Assembly: GCF_014268785.2 (NCBI RefSeq)
Contig: NZ_JABWRD020000001.1
Span: 1,377,001-1,441,000 of the forward strand
Direction of reading: 5' to 3'
Length of the DNA stretch: 64,000 nucleotides
Source: Pseudomonas shirazensis
GTDB lineage: Bacteria; Pseudomonadota; Gammaproteobacteria; Pseudomonadales; Pseudomonadaceae
The notes under the pieces are model-generated. The model saw only the letters and a list, made by a program, of their open reading frames with translations, searched no databases and was not told the origin of the DNA. Position numbers and translations under genes: made by a program. Each line of letters opens with the position of its first letter. Positions within the stretch are counted from its first letter, which is position 1. Shown in pieces: positions 8,823 through 16,725 of this stretch.

Positions 8823-10025
8823 TCAGCCGAGCGCAGGCGTCTCGCGCAAGCGCTTGAGGCTGACCAGCGCCAGGATCAGGCCGAGCACAGCCACCGAACC
8901 GCCAGCCAGGCCGATGTAAGCCACGCCCAACTGGCCGCTGACGATGCTGCCGAGCAACGCGCCGCCGCCGATCCCGATGTTGTAGATGCCAGAGAACAAC
9001 GCCATGGCCACATCGGTGGCGTCCGAGGCCAGCTTGAGGGTCTTGGACTGCAACGCCAGACTGAAGCTGAGGATCGCCACCCCCCAGAACATGCTCAATA
9101 CGGCGAATACAGTGAAGTTGCCCGAGAGTGGCCAGAGCAGCAGCAGGCAAGCGGCCAGGCACCCAATCGAACCGAGCAGGAACAGCTGCGGGAAACGCTC
9201 GCTGTAGCGGCTGAACAGCACCGAACCAATCACCCCGGCACCGCCAAACAGCAACAACAACAAGGTGGTGCGATCGCCGCCGATCTGTGCGACATGCAAG
9301 GCAAATGGTTCGATATAGCTGTAGGCGGTGAACTGTGCGGTGATCAGCAACGTCACCAGCAGGTAGGTAATCACCAGGGCCGGCCGCTTGAACAACACCG
9401 GCAAGCTGCGCAGCGAGCCGGAGTTCTGGCTCGGCAGCAATGGCAGCGACTTCATCAGGCAGAGCATGGTCACCAGCGCCACGCCGGCGATGCTCAGAAA
9501 CGTCACCCGCCAGCCCAGCGCCTCGCCCACCACCCGGCCAAGCGGAATGCCCAGGACCATCGCCAGGGTGGTACCGGTCGCGAGCAGGCCCAATGCCTTG
9601 GCCTGCTTGCCCGCTGGCGCCACCCGCACGGCCAGCGAAGCGGTAATTGCCCAGAACACCGCATGCGACAAGGCAATGCCGATACGGCTGAGCACCAGCA
9701 TGGTGAAACTTTGCGATAGCCACGACAGCAAGTGGCTGACGATGAACACCAGAAACACCCACAGCAGCAAGCGGCGCCGCTCGATATTGCGCGTCAGCAA
9801 CATCATCGGCAGCGACGCCAGCGCCACTATCCAGGCATAGATGGTCAACATCAGGCCGACCTGCGCAGTGCTCATGTCAAAACTACGGCCGATGTCACTG
9901 AGCAGCGCCACCGGAACGAACTCGGTGGTATTGAAGATAAACGCAGCCAGGGCCAACGCAATGACACTGAGCCAGCTGCCGCCGCCCACCGGTGTGGGCA
10001 TGGATGTAGGGATCGGACCATTCAT
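8823..10025 (-). CDS. MFS sugar/drug efflux transporter (SotB-like)
   Basis: A 400-residue, twelve-helix DHA1 carrier. The first helix carries [20 protein letters not shown], and motif A is degenerate ([19 protein letters not shown]). These features and the length match SotB/YdeA, which effluxes arabinose and IPTG in E. coli. It is convergent with the LysE-type gene and divergent from the unknown protein at 10226, with no dedicated regulator adjacent. Natural substrate not deducible. Confidence 0.85.
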   Translation of the reverse strand: MNGPIPTSMPTPVGGGSWLSVIALALAAFIFNTTEFVPVALLSDIGRSFDMSTAQVGLMLTIYAWIVALASLPMMLLTRNIERRRLLLWVFLVFIVSHLLSWLSQSFTMLVLSRIGIALSHAVFWAITASLAVRVAPAGKQAKALGLLATGTTLAMVLGIPLGRVVGEALGWRVTFLSIAGVALVTMLCLMKSLPLLPSQNSGSLRSLPVLFKRPALVITYLLVTLLITAQFTAYSYIEPFALHVAQIGGDRTTLLLLLFGGAGVIGSVLFSRYSERFPQLFLLGSIGCLAACLLLLWPLSGNFTVFAVLSMFWGVAILSFSLALQSKTLKLASDATDVAMALFSGIYNIGIGGGALLGSIVSGQLGVAYIGLAGGSVAVLGLILALVSLKRLRETPALG

Positions 10026-10225
10026 GGATGGGAATTACAGCTCCTGAAAAAAGACGACAAGCACGCAACCCAGCCCGCTGCGAAAGCATGCGGCAGGTGC
10101 GGATAGATATGTATCAAGGATGGCGGCCATGGTACGCGCCAAGCCAGGGCCTCACAACCGCAGTGCGGGCGGAGTAACATGTGCGCTCTAGAGACAGACC
10201 GCGGAACAAGGAGTCCGATCCGTTC

Positions 10226-11542
10226 ATGGACAAGCAGCACGCCCAGCAACAATGGCAGCAGGCCGTAATCGCCTATGCCAAGGCCATCAACCACTACGTC
10301 GCGCAAGGCCGCACGCAAGGCTGGGACAACCTCGAGGAGCCGGTCGCGCCTGCCACCGAGCACCTGCTGCCGGCCTGGCAGGCGGCGCTACAGGCGATCA
10401 ATCAGCCCTATATCGATGAGCAGCAACGCCGCGCATTTCGCAGCGACTGGCCGCCCGCCCACCTGCCGCTGGTACCGCTGCTGGAACAGCACGGGCAAGG
10501 CATCGCCAGCGTGCTCATGCTCGATGACGGCAGCCTGCTGGCACGGATTGGCATGCCTCACGAAAAAGGCCAGGTGGTTCGCATCGATGGGCGCACGGTG
10601 ACCCCGGTGATTGGCGTCGAGCACTTTGGCCGCTGCCCGCAGCGACGTTATTTCGCCCTGGCCAACGCTGAGGGTATCCGCGTCACTGATGGTTGGGGTG
10701 GCCCGCAGGTCGCGCGGATGGCCTGGCCCCATGGCCTTGAAGGTTTGCCCAGAGGCTATCCGTTCGAACCGTTCGATTTACCGCCCACACCGAGCGCGCT
10801 GATCCCCTTCCCGGATGGGCAGCGGGTATTGCTGGTCAGCAGCGAAGGGATATTTGTGCTCACCGGCGAGCGGGCGATTCGCCTGTTGCCGCAGCAGCAG
10901 ACGATTCTCGATGATCTGGCAGAAGGGATCGACCCCGACGATATCGCCCTGGGCCTGTCGATGGAGCACGGCGCAGTCTCGCCCGATGGCCGCCTGCTCG
11001 CCATCGGCGAACAAGGCGCGCGCCATCTGGTGCTGGATGATCAACTGCAGGTGGTCGCCGAAGTCGGCCCAGTCGGTGAATACCCACACTTTGCCTTGTT
11101 CAATCAGCGCGGCGACCATTTGATCCTGAATGCCTGCCATTTTTACAACGGCAACACCCTGGGTGTGCGCACGGCTGACCTGCCGGGGCTCGATACCGAC
11201 TACTACAGCGAAGACCCGCGCACGCCGCTGGTCGAGGATGGCGCGCGGATCTACGCTGGCGTAGCCCGCGCCGGCGAGTACATCGTGGGTGATGCGCACG
11301 GCTATCTGCGGGCATTTGGCGAAGACGGTCAGGAGCACTGGCAGCATTACCTGGGCTCGACCTTGTGCGCCATGGACATCAGCGCAGATGGCAAAACCCT
11401 GGTCGCCGCCAGCTATGCCGGCTTCATCTCGCTGATCGCCCTCGACAGCGGCCGCCCTGACTGGCAGATCGGCACTGGCGAGCACGGCGAGCTACGCCGC
11501 TGGCTGTTCTGGAAGGGCCTGGACAAGCCACTGGCTTGGTGA
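10226..11542 (+). CDS. Unrecognised protein, possible beta-propeller
   Basis: A 438-residue soluble protein with no signal peptide. The N-terminal 90 residues are helical and polar; the rest is beta-rich, with loosely repeated blade-like phrases such as HGAVSPDGRLLAIGEQG (near 255), HFALFNQRGDHLILNA (near 290) and LCAMDISADGKTLVAAS (near 385). These resemble WD40/YVTN or PQQ-like propellers. I chose the ATG at 10226, preceded by AAGGAG, over the longer frame from 10181. Neighbours (SotB-like pump, alcohol dehydrogenase) point in different directions, so no function is assigned. Confidence 0.75.
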   Translation: MDKQHAQQQWQQAVIAYAKAINHYVAQGRTQGWDNLEEPVAPATEHLLPAWQAALQAINQPYIDEQQRRAFRSDWPPAHLPLVPLLEQHGQGIASVLMLDDGSLLARIGMPHEKGQVVRIDGRTVTPVIGVEHFGRCPQRRYFALANAEGIRVTDGWGGPQVARMAWPHGLEGLPRGYPFEPFDLPPTPSALIPFPDGQRVLLVSSEGIFVLTGERAIRLLPQQQTILDDLAEGIDPDDIALGLSMEHGAVSPDGRLLAIGEQGARHLVLDDQLQVVAEVGPVGEYPHFALFNQRGDHLILNACHFYNGNTLGVRTADLPGLDTDYYSEDPRTPLVEDGARIYAGVARAGEYIVGDAHGYLRAFGEDGQEHWQHYLGSTLCAMDISADGKTLVAASYAGFISLIALDSGRPDWQIGTGEHGELRRWLFWKGLDKPLAW

Positions 11543-11557
11543 CCCGTCACCTGCCAG

Positions 11558-12610
11558 TCAGGCTTTCAGCGTGGCCATGTCGATGACGAAGCGGTATTTC
11601 ACATCGCCAGCGATCACCCGCTCGAAGGCTTCGTTGATGCTGCGGATATCGAGCATCTCGATGTCGCAGGTGATGCCATGCTCGGCGCTGAAGTCGAGCA
11701 TTTCCTGGGTTTCGGCGATGCCACCGATCAACGAACCGGCCAGTACGCGACGCTTGAGCACCAGGTTGGCTGCATGCAGTGGTGGCTCGACCGGCTCGAT
11801 CAGGCCGACCAGGATGTGCACGCCATCAAAGGTCAGGGTGTCGAGGTAGGGATTGAGATCGTGCTGCACTGGGATAGTGTCGAGCAAGAAGTCGAAACGC
11901 CCGGCGGCGGCGCGCATCTGCTCGGCATCGCTGGACACGATGACGTGATCGGCGCCCTGGCGGCGAGCTTCTTCTGCCTTGGCTGCGGAGCGGGTGAACA
12001 AGGTCACTTCAGCGCCCAGTGCCTTGGCGAACTTGATGCCCATGTGGCCCAGGCCACCCATGCCGAGAATGCCGACCTTGTGGCCAGGGCCGACACCGTG
12101 GTGCTTGAGCGGCGAGTAGGTGGTGATGCCGGCGCACAGCAGCGGCGCCGCGCTGGCCAGGTCCAGACCTTGCGGCATGCGCAGGACGAAATGCTCGCTG
12201 ACCACGATGCTGTTGGAGTAGCCGCCCATGGTGTTGCTGCCATCGACCCGGTCCGGGGTCGCGTAGGTCATGGTCGGGCCGGCCAGGCAGTACTGCTCGA
12301 GGTCCTTGGCGCAGGCCTGGCACTCGCGGCACGAGTCGACCATGCAGCCAACGCCGACCAGGTCGCCGACTTTGTGCTTGCTGACGTTGGCACCGACCGC
12401 CGTCACCCGGCCGACGATTTCGTGGCCCGGCATCAGCGGGTACACAGCGATGCCCCACTCGTTGCGCGCCTGGTGAATGTCGGAGTGGCAGACGCCGCAA
12501 TAAAGGATCTCGATGGCGACGTCATCGGCACGCGGGCTGCGACGCTCGAAGCTCATCGGCAGCAGCGGGCTGGTCGGGGTTTGGGCGGCATAACCGATTG
12601 CGGTATACAT
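11558..12610 (-). CDS. Zinc-dependent NAD(P) alcohol dehydrogenase (YahK/CAD-like)
   Basis: A 350-residue medium-chain dehydrogenase that should reduce aldehydes with NADPH. Catalytic-zinc elements are YCGVCHSDIHQARNEWG (near 37) and GHEIVGRVTAVG (near 65); the structural-zinc loop CRECQACAKDLEQYC has four Cys (near 95-110). The Rossmann motif is GMGGLGHMGIKFAKALGAE (near 180). The layout matches the YahK/cinnamyl-alcohol-dehydrogenase branch. It is divergent from an AraC regulator at 12757 that probably controls it in response to aldehydes. Confidence 0.92.
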   Translation of the reverse strand: MYTAIGYAAQTPTSPLLPMSFERRSPRADDVAIEILYCGVCHSDIHQARNEWGIAVYPLMPGHEIVGRVTAVGANVSKHKVGDLVGVGCMVDSCRECQACAKDLEQYCLAGPTMTYATPDRVDGSNTMGGYSNSIVVSEHFVLRMPQGLDLASAAPLLCAGITTYSPLKHHGVGPGHKVGILGMGGLGHMGIKFAKALGAEVTLFTRSAAKAEEARRQGADHVIVSSDAEQMRAAAGRFDFLLDTIPVQHDLNPYLDTLTFDGVHILVGLIEPVEPPLHAANLVLKRRVLAGSLIGGIAETQEMLDFSAEHGITCDIEMLDIRSINEAFERVIAGDVKYRFVIDMATLKA

Positions 12611-12756
12611 GGCGAAGACCTCTCAAGTGAAACGATTCAATGCCAGCCATTCTCCTGCCAGATGGCGAGCGAGGCCACCGTGAATTCTCCGGCATGCTTG
12701 CCTGATTCTCCGAAACCGCCACATCCGATATAGCGCCAGGCTATAAATCTGCGAGA

Positions 12757-13725
12757 ATGCCAGTGTCTGATTCTCTGCCCAGGCCCTTTATGCAGCTTAC
12801 CCGCCACGTCGACGCCAACGCCCCGCTCTGCGACCTGATTCGCCGCCTGGCAACGCGCCCGGGGTTTGTCTCCACCCATCTGCCGCAGGTGCAGGTGCTT
12901 AGCTGGGATCACTACGTCGCCAGCAGCCCGCAGATCTATGAACCGAGCCTGATGATCCTCGCCCAGGGCAGCAAACTGGCAAGGCTGGGGCCGCGTACCC
13001 TGGAGTACGGCGCGGGTCATTACCTGGTGCAGGCGCTGTCGGTGCCGTTCATGTGCGAGACCTTCGCGACTGCCGAAGCGCCACTGCTGGGCGTGGCCGT
13101 GGATATCGACCGCAGCGTACTCAGCGAACTGGTGCAGAGCATGCAGCTGGCGCCAGATGCCTGTGTGCAGGCGCAAACCCCGCAGTCGATGACCTCGGCG
13201 GCACTCGATGCGGCCATGCGCGATAGCGTCGAGCGCCTGCTGCAGTGCCTGCAGGACCCGCTGGATGCCCAGGTGCTAGGCCCGGCACGTATGCGCGAAG
13301 TGCTCTACACCGCTTTGCGTGGGCCGCAGGCCGGTGTGCTGAGGGCCTTGGTCGAGCAGCAAGGGCACTTTGCCCGAGTAGCCGCCTCGCTTGCTTATCT
13401 GCGCGAGCATTACGCCGAGCCGCTCAGCGTCGAAGCCTTGGCCAGCTGCGCCAACATGAGCGTGTCGACCTTCCATGAGCACTTCAAGCGCTGCACCGAC
13501 ATGGCGCCAATGCAGTACCTCAAGCGCCTGCGCCTGCTCAAGGCGCAGCAGATGCTGATCGGCGAAGGCCTGGGCGTGGCACAGGCGGCGCACCGGGTCG
13601 GTTATCAGAGCACCTCGCAGTTCAGCCGCGAATACAAGCGTCAGTTTGCCCAGAGCCCAGGGGATGAGCAGCCTTACCAACGATTTGCGCCAGGCAGCCT
13701 GAACGATTTTTCCGCTTCGGTCTGA
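12757..13725 (+). CDS. AraC-family transcriptional regulator (AraC_N type)
   Basis: A 322-residue regulator with the N-terminal AraC_N domain (YEPSLMILAQGSKLARLG near 60) and C-terminal HTHs (LASCANMSVSTFHEHFKR near 235, VGYQSTSQFSREYKRQF near 285). Regulators of this type commonly sit opposite YahK-like dehydrogenases, as here. The first 11 residues may not be translated: a second in-frame ATG is at 12790, and neither start has a strong ribosome site. Effector unknown. Confidence 0.9.
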   Translation: MPVSDSLPRPFMQLTRHVDANAPLCDLIRRLATRPGFVSTHLPQVQVLSWDHYVASSPQIYEPSLMILAQGSKLARLGPRTLEYGAGHYLVQALSVPFMCETFATAEAPLLGVAVDIDRSVLSELVQSMQLAPDACVQAQTPQSMTSAALDAAMRDSVERLLQCLQDPLDAQVLGPARMREVLYTALRGPQAGVLRALVEQQGHFARVAASLAYLREHYAEPLSVEALASCANMSVSTFHEHFKRCTDMAPMQYLKRLRLLKAQQMLIGEGLGVAQAAHRVGYQSTSQFSREYKRQFAQSPGDEQPYQRFAPGSLNDFSASV

Positions 13726-13755
13726 GCACCTCAGCCATGCAGCGCGCTACAGGCG

Positions 13756-14352
13756 TTACTGACGCAAGACCATGTCGACAATCGTCGCCTGCAACTCTTG
13801 CCTCGCCTGCTCCGGCTCAAGCGCGCCGTTTGCTGCGGCCTGCGACAAGGCATCCGCCGCGCCCACCAGCACGCGCAACCCTGCCGCAGCAATATCGCCA
13901 CTCGGCGCGAACGGAGCCAGCGCGAGCCGGCACTTGTCCAGAAACGGCGCTTCGCACTGGTTTTTCAGCGTTTCCATCTCGGGCGAACCGGTCAAGGCTG
14001 CACTGACGCCGGGAATCTCCCGCCCCTGGCTGATCACGCAATCGATATAGGCCGCGGCAATCACCCGTGCGCGGTCCGTCAGGGTCGGTTCACAGCTCGC
14101 CAGCAATGCATCCAGCATCGCCGACTGACGCGCGTCGTATTCCTGATAGAGCGCAACCAATAAGCCGTTTCGCGATACGAAATGGTCGTAGACCACTGGC
14201 TTGGTCACACCGGACTGCTGTGCCAGCTGGCCGAGGCTGAGCGCATCGGTGCCCTCCAGCCTGACGATTTCCCGAGCCACTTCCAGCAATTGGCTCCGGC
14301 GCTGTTCCCGCGACAGGCGCTTGCGCGACTGCGGATTCTGCTCACTTGACAT
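13756..14352 (-). CDS. TetR/AcrR-family repressor
   Basis: A 198-residue repressor. Residues 15-65 form the DNA-binding domain (LLEVAREIVRLEGTDALSL, then QQSGVTKPVVYDHFVSRNGL); the remainder is the helical ligand-binding and dimerisation domain. It is divergent from the flavoprotein gene at 14443, and the gap holds two copies of an 11-base near-palindrome overlapping the likely promoters. It almost certainly represses itself and the flavoprotein. The inducer is probably a quinone or other electrophile, by inference from the target gene. Confidence 0.93.
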   Translation of the reverse strand: MSSEQNPQSRKRLSREQRRSQLLEVAREIVRLEGTDALSLGQLAQQSGVTKPVVYDHFVSRNGLLVALYQEYDARQSAMLDALLASCEPTLTDRARVIAAAYIDCVISQGREIPGVSAALTGSPEMETLKNQCEAPFLDKCRLALAPFAPSGDIAAAGLRVLVGAADALSQAAANGALEPEQARQELQATIVDMVLRQ

Positions 14353-14366
14353 CGCAACCTACCAAA

Positions 14367-14391
14367 AGTAACTTACCAAAGGTAACTTACC
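14367..14391. promoter_or_regulatory. Tandem TetR operator
   Basis: Two 11-base elements start 14 bases apart: AGTAACTTACC at 14367-14377 and the perfect palindrome GGTAACTTACC (GGTAA-C-TTACC) at 14381-14391. A further half-site CCTACC lies at 14358. The location between divergent tetR and target genes and the dyad symmetry fit cooperative TetR binding. Confidence 0.7.
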
Positions 14392-14442
14392 GATAGTATA
14401 TAGCGACGCCTGCCGTCTCGCAGCCCCTTCCGGAGAATCTTC

Positions 14443-15042
14443 ATGCACGCACTGATCGTCATCGGCCACCATGATCCTGAGTCCCTTACCCATGCGCTCG
14501 CCGCGCAGATCGCCGAGGGCCTTGCCGACGCGGGCCACAGCAGCAGCCTCGCCGACCTGGCCACTGAGAGATTCGACCCGCGCTTTGGCCTTGCTGACCA
14601 CGCCGTGCATCGGCGCCTGGCGACAGCTCCGGCTGATGTTCTAAGCGAACAGGCGCGGATCGAATGCGCCGATGCTCTGGTGCTGGTCTACCCCGTTTAC
14701 TGGTGGTCGATGCCAGCTTTGCTCAAAGGCTGGGTCGAGCGCGTATTCAGCAACGGCTGGGCGTTCGACTATTTGCCAGACGGGCGTTTGATCAAAAAGC
14801 TCCACGGCCTGCCGGTACAGCTGGTTGGCCTGGCTGGCGCCGACGCGGGCACGTTCGTTCGGCATGGTTACGGCCATGCCATGGCGACTCAGATAGAGCA
14901 TGGAATCTTTGATTACTGCGGTGCTCGGGTGCTTGGCTCGGCGCTTCTGGATGACAGCGAGAGCGGCCAGAGCCTTGCCCATCTGGCGAGCGCGCGCTCA
15001 ATCGGGCAGAAGCTGTTCGACAAGGTTGCGATAAGCGCCTGA
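14443..15042 (+). CDS. NAD(P)H quinone reductase-like flavodoxin-fold protein
   Basis: A 199-residue member of the Flavodoxin_2 family (NQO1/KefF/MdaB-like), expected to reduce quinones by two electrons using NAD(P)H and FAD or FMN. Signatures are LIVIGHHDPESLTHALA at the N-terminus, ALVLVYPVYWWSMPALLKGW near 85 and VERVFSNGWAFDY near 100. It is divergent from the TetR gene with operator sites between, consistent with inducible defence against quinones or electrophiles. No KefC-type channel is adjacent, which argues against a KefF role. Confidence 0.87.
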   Translation: MHALIVIGHHDPESLTHALAAQIAEGLADAGHSSSLADLATERFDPRFGLADHAVHRRLATAPADVLSEQARIECADALVLVYPVYWWSMPALLKGWVERVFSNGWAFDYLPDGRLIKKLHGLPVQLVGLAGADAGTFVRHGYGHAMATQIEHGIFDYCGARVLGSALLDDSESGQSLAHLASARSIGQKLFDKVAISA

Positions 15043-15114
15043 CCTCTTTGCCCCCTGATACGGCAGTGAACCGCCAGCACGCTGCCATTGCGGGAGTTCT
15101 ACCGATCCAGCTAC

Positions 15115-15134
15115 CATTGAGAACGATTCACACT
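15115..15134. promoter_or_regulatory. Candidate Fur box
   Basis: The stretch ATTGAGAACGATTCACAC about 20-38 bases upstream of the ECF sigma start resembles the Fur consensus (TGAGAA then ATTC). Iron repression of FecI-type sigma genes is the rule in Pseudomonas. The match is imperfect and was made by eye. Confidence 0.5.
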
Positions 15135-15153
15135 CACGATCGGATATCAACCG

Positions 15154-15660
15154 TTGGACAGCACCTCGACCCGCAAGCTGGGCTTCTTTTTCAGCGATAA
15201 TCACAGCTGGCTGCTCCAACACATCCACAAGCGCCTGCGTAACCGCGCAGATGCTGAAGACACGGCTGCCGAAGCGTTTTGCCAGATGCTCGGTGCGCGG
15301 GTTGATCCAGACAGCATCCTGCAGCCGCGGGCCTACCTGTCGACGATTGCCCGTCGACTGATTTTCGATCGTCACCGCCGCCGCCAACTTGAGCAGGCTT
15401 ACCTGGAACGCCTGAGCCATCTGCCGGAGCAAGTGGCGCCGTCAGTTGAAGAACAACTGCTGCTGATCGAGGCCCTGGTGACTATCGACCAGGCGCTCGA
15501 TGGCCTCCCCGCGATCGTCAAGAGCACATTCCTTTACAGTCAGCTCGACGGCATGAGCTACGTCGACATCGCGGCCAAATTGCAGCTGTCCGAACGCACC
15601 GTCAGCCGCTACATGAAACAGGCGCTGCGCCAGTGCTACCTGAGCGAGCTGCAGCCATGA
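15154..15660 (+). CDS. ECF sigma factor, FecI type
   Basis: A 168-residue iron-starvation sigma factor with region 2 (HIHKRLRNRADAEDTAAEAF near residue 25, RAYLSTIARRLIFDRHRRR near 60) and region 4 (QLDGMSYVDIAAKLQLSERT near 125). It would direct RNA polymerase to the receptor promoter when the ferri-siderophore is bound outside. The start is a TTG at 15154 with only a weak ribosome site; no ATG or GTG fits the conserved N-terminus. The stop overlaps the ATG of the FecR gene (ATGA), so the two are translationally coupled. Confidence 0.93.
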   Translation: MDSTSTRKLGFFFSDNHSWLLQHIHKRLRNRADAEDTAAEAFCQMLGARVDPDSILQPRAYLSTIARRLIFDRHRRRQLEQAYLERLSHLPEQVAPSVEEQLLLIEALVTIDQALDGLPAIVKSTFLYSQLDGMSYVDIAAKLQLSERTVSRYMKQALRQCYLSELQP

Positions 15661-16631
15661 GTGCGCGCAGCCTGGACAGCGTGACCGAGCAAGCCATCGA
15701 CTGGATGGTCGAGCTCAATGCCGCTAGCCCGGACCCAGCGCTGCTGCGCCGGGTCGACCAGTGGCTGGCGCAAGACCCGCGCCATCAACACGCCTGGGAT
15801 CTGTTACAGCAACGCCTGGGCCGGCCGTGCGCAGCGCTGAGAGCACTGGATCAGCGCGTGCCCGGGCAAGCCAGTGAGGCCCGCCAACTGCTGCTGCAAC
15901 CGACGCGCACACGCCGTGATGTGCTGCGCAGTCTCGCCGGGCTTGGGTTGCTGGGTGGCGGCCTGTGGGCCGGCTGGCGCAGCGACGCGGCGCAGGACTG
16001 GATGGCTGATCTGCACACCGCTAGCGGCCAGCGCCGCACCTTCACGCTCGAAGACGGCAGCCGTCTCAGCATGAACAGCGCCAGCGCGGTTGACCTGCGC
16101 TTTGATCGCGAGCAACGGCTGGTGGTGCTGCGTCACGGCGAGCTGTTGATCGACGTTGCCAAAGACCCGCTGCGGCCGCTGCGGGTGCGCGCCGCGCAAG
16201 GTCAGATCCAGGCCCTGGGCACGCGTTTTCTGGTCGGCCAGGAACCAGCCACAACACGGGTTACCGTGCTGCAGCACAGCGTGCGCGCCAGCCTGCCGAA
16301 TGGGCAGGAGCAAGTCCTGCAGCAAGGTCAGGCCGCGCTGCTTGGCGCTGACGGCATTCAGCTACTCAGTGGTGAGCAGCTGCAGCGCGCCGCCTGGGTC
16401 GACGGCAAGCTCGAGGTCCTCGATGAGCCACTGCACGCCGTGGTCGAGGCGCTGCGCCCTTACCAGCGTGGTTACATTCGCCTGGCCCCGGCAGTGCGCG
16501 GCCTGCGCGTGCAGGGTGTGTTCCCGCTGGACCAGCCGCAACAGGCCTTGGCCGCCCTCGCCGAAGCTTTGCCTATAAAGGTCGAGCACTACGCACCGTG
16601 GCTGACACTGATCGGGCCAATGCCAGCATAG
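15657..16631 (+). CDS. FecR-family sigma regulator
   Basis: A 324-residue inner-membrane protein that holds the ECF sigma factor and receives the signal from the receptor. Residues 1-75 are cytosolic with the DUF4880-type motif AIDWMVELNAASPDP and HQHAWDLLQQRLG. A single membrane segment (VLRSLAGLGLLGGGLWAGW) follows near 90-108, then the periplasmic FecR domain (HTASGQRRTFTLEDGSRLSM) and a C-terminal STN-like segment. The start at 15657 overlaps the sigma stop. The cognate receptor follows at 16726. Confidence 0.93.
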   Translation: MSARSLDSVTEQAIDWMVELNAASPDPALLRRVDQWLAQDPRHQHAWDLLQQRLGRPCAALRALDQRVPGQASEARQLLLQPTRTRRDVLRSLAGLGLLGGGLWAGWRSDAAQDWMADLHTASGQRRTFTLEDGSRLSMNSASAVDLRFDREQRLVVLRHGELLIDVAKDPLRPLRVRAAQGQIQALGTRFLVGQEPATTRVTVLQHSVRASLPNGQEQVLQQGQAALLGADGIQLLSGEQLQRAAWVDGKLEVLDEPLHAVVEALRPYQRGYIRLAPAVRGLRVQGVFPLDQPQQALAALAEALPIKVEHYAPWLTLIGPMPA

Positions 16632-16725
16632 TGAGAATATCTTTAAAAATCATTCGCAGCCGTGTCCGGTTTTCATTTCTCGTCGCACCTATCTCCTGAC
16701 AGCCACTTTTCAACGGGAGAACACC
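16632..16725 (+). promoter_or_regulatory. Receptor promoter region with possible Fur-like site
   Basis: The 94-base gap holds an AT-rich stretch with GAGAATATC (16633-16641) followed by AAAAATCATTCGC (16646-16658), a loose Fur-box-like arrangement, and the GGGAGAA ribosome site before the GTG start. An ECF-dependent promoter is expected here but I could not identify its -35/-10 with confidence. Confidence 0.35.
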
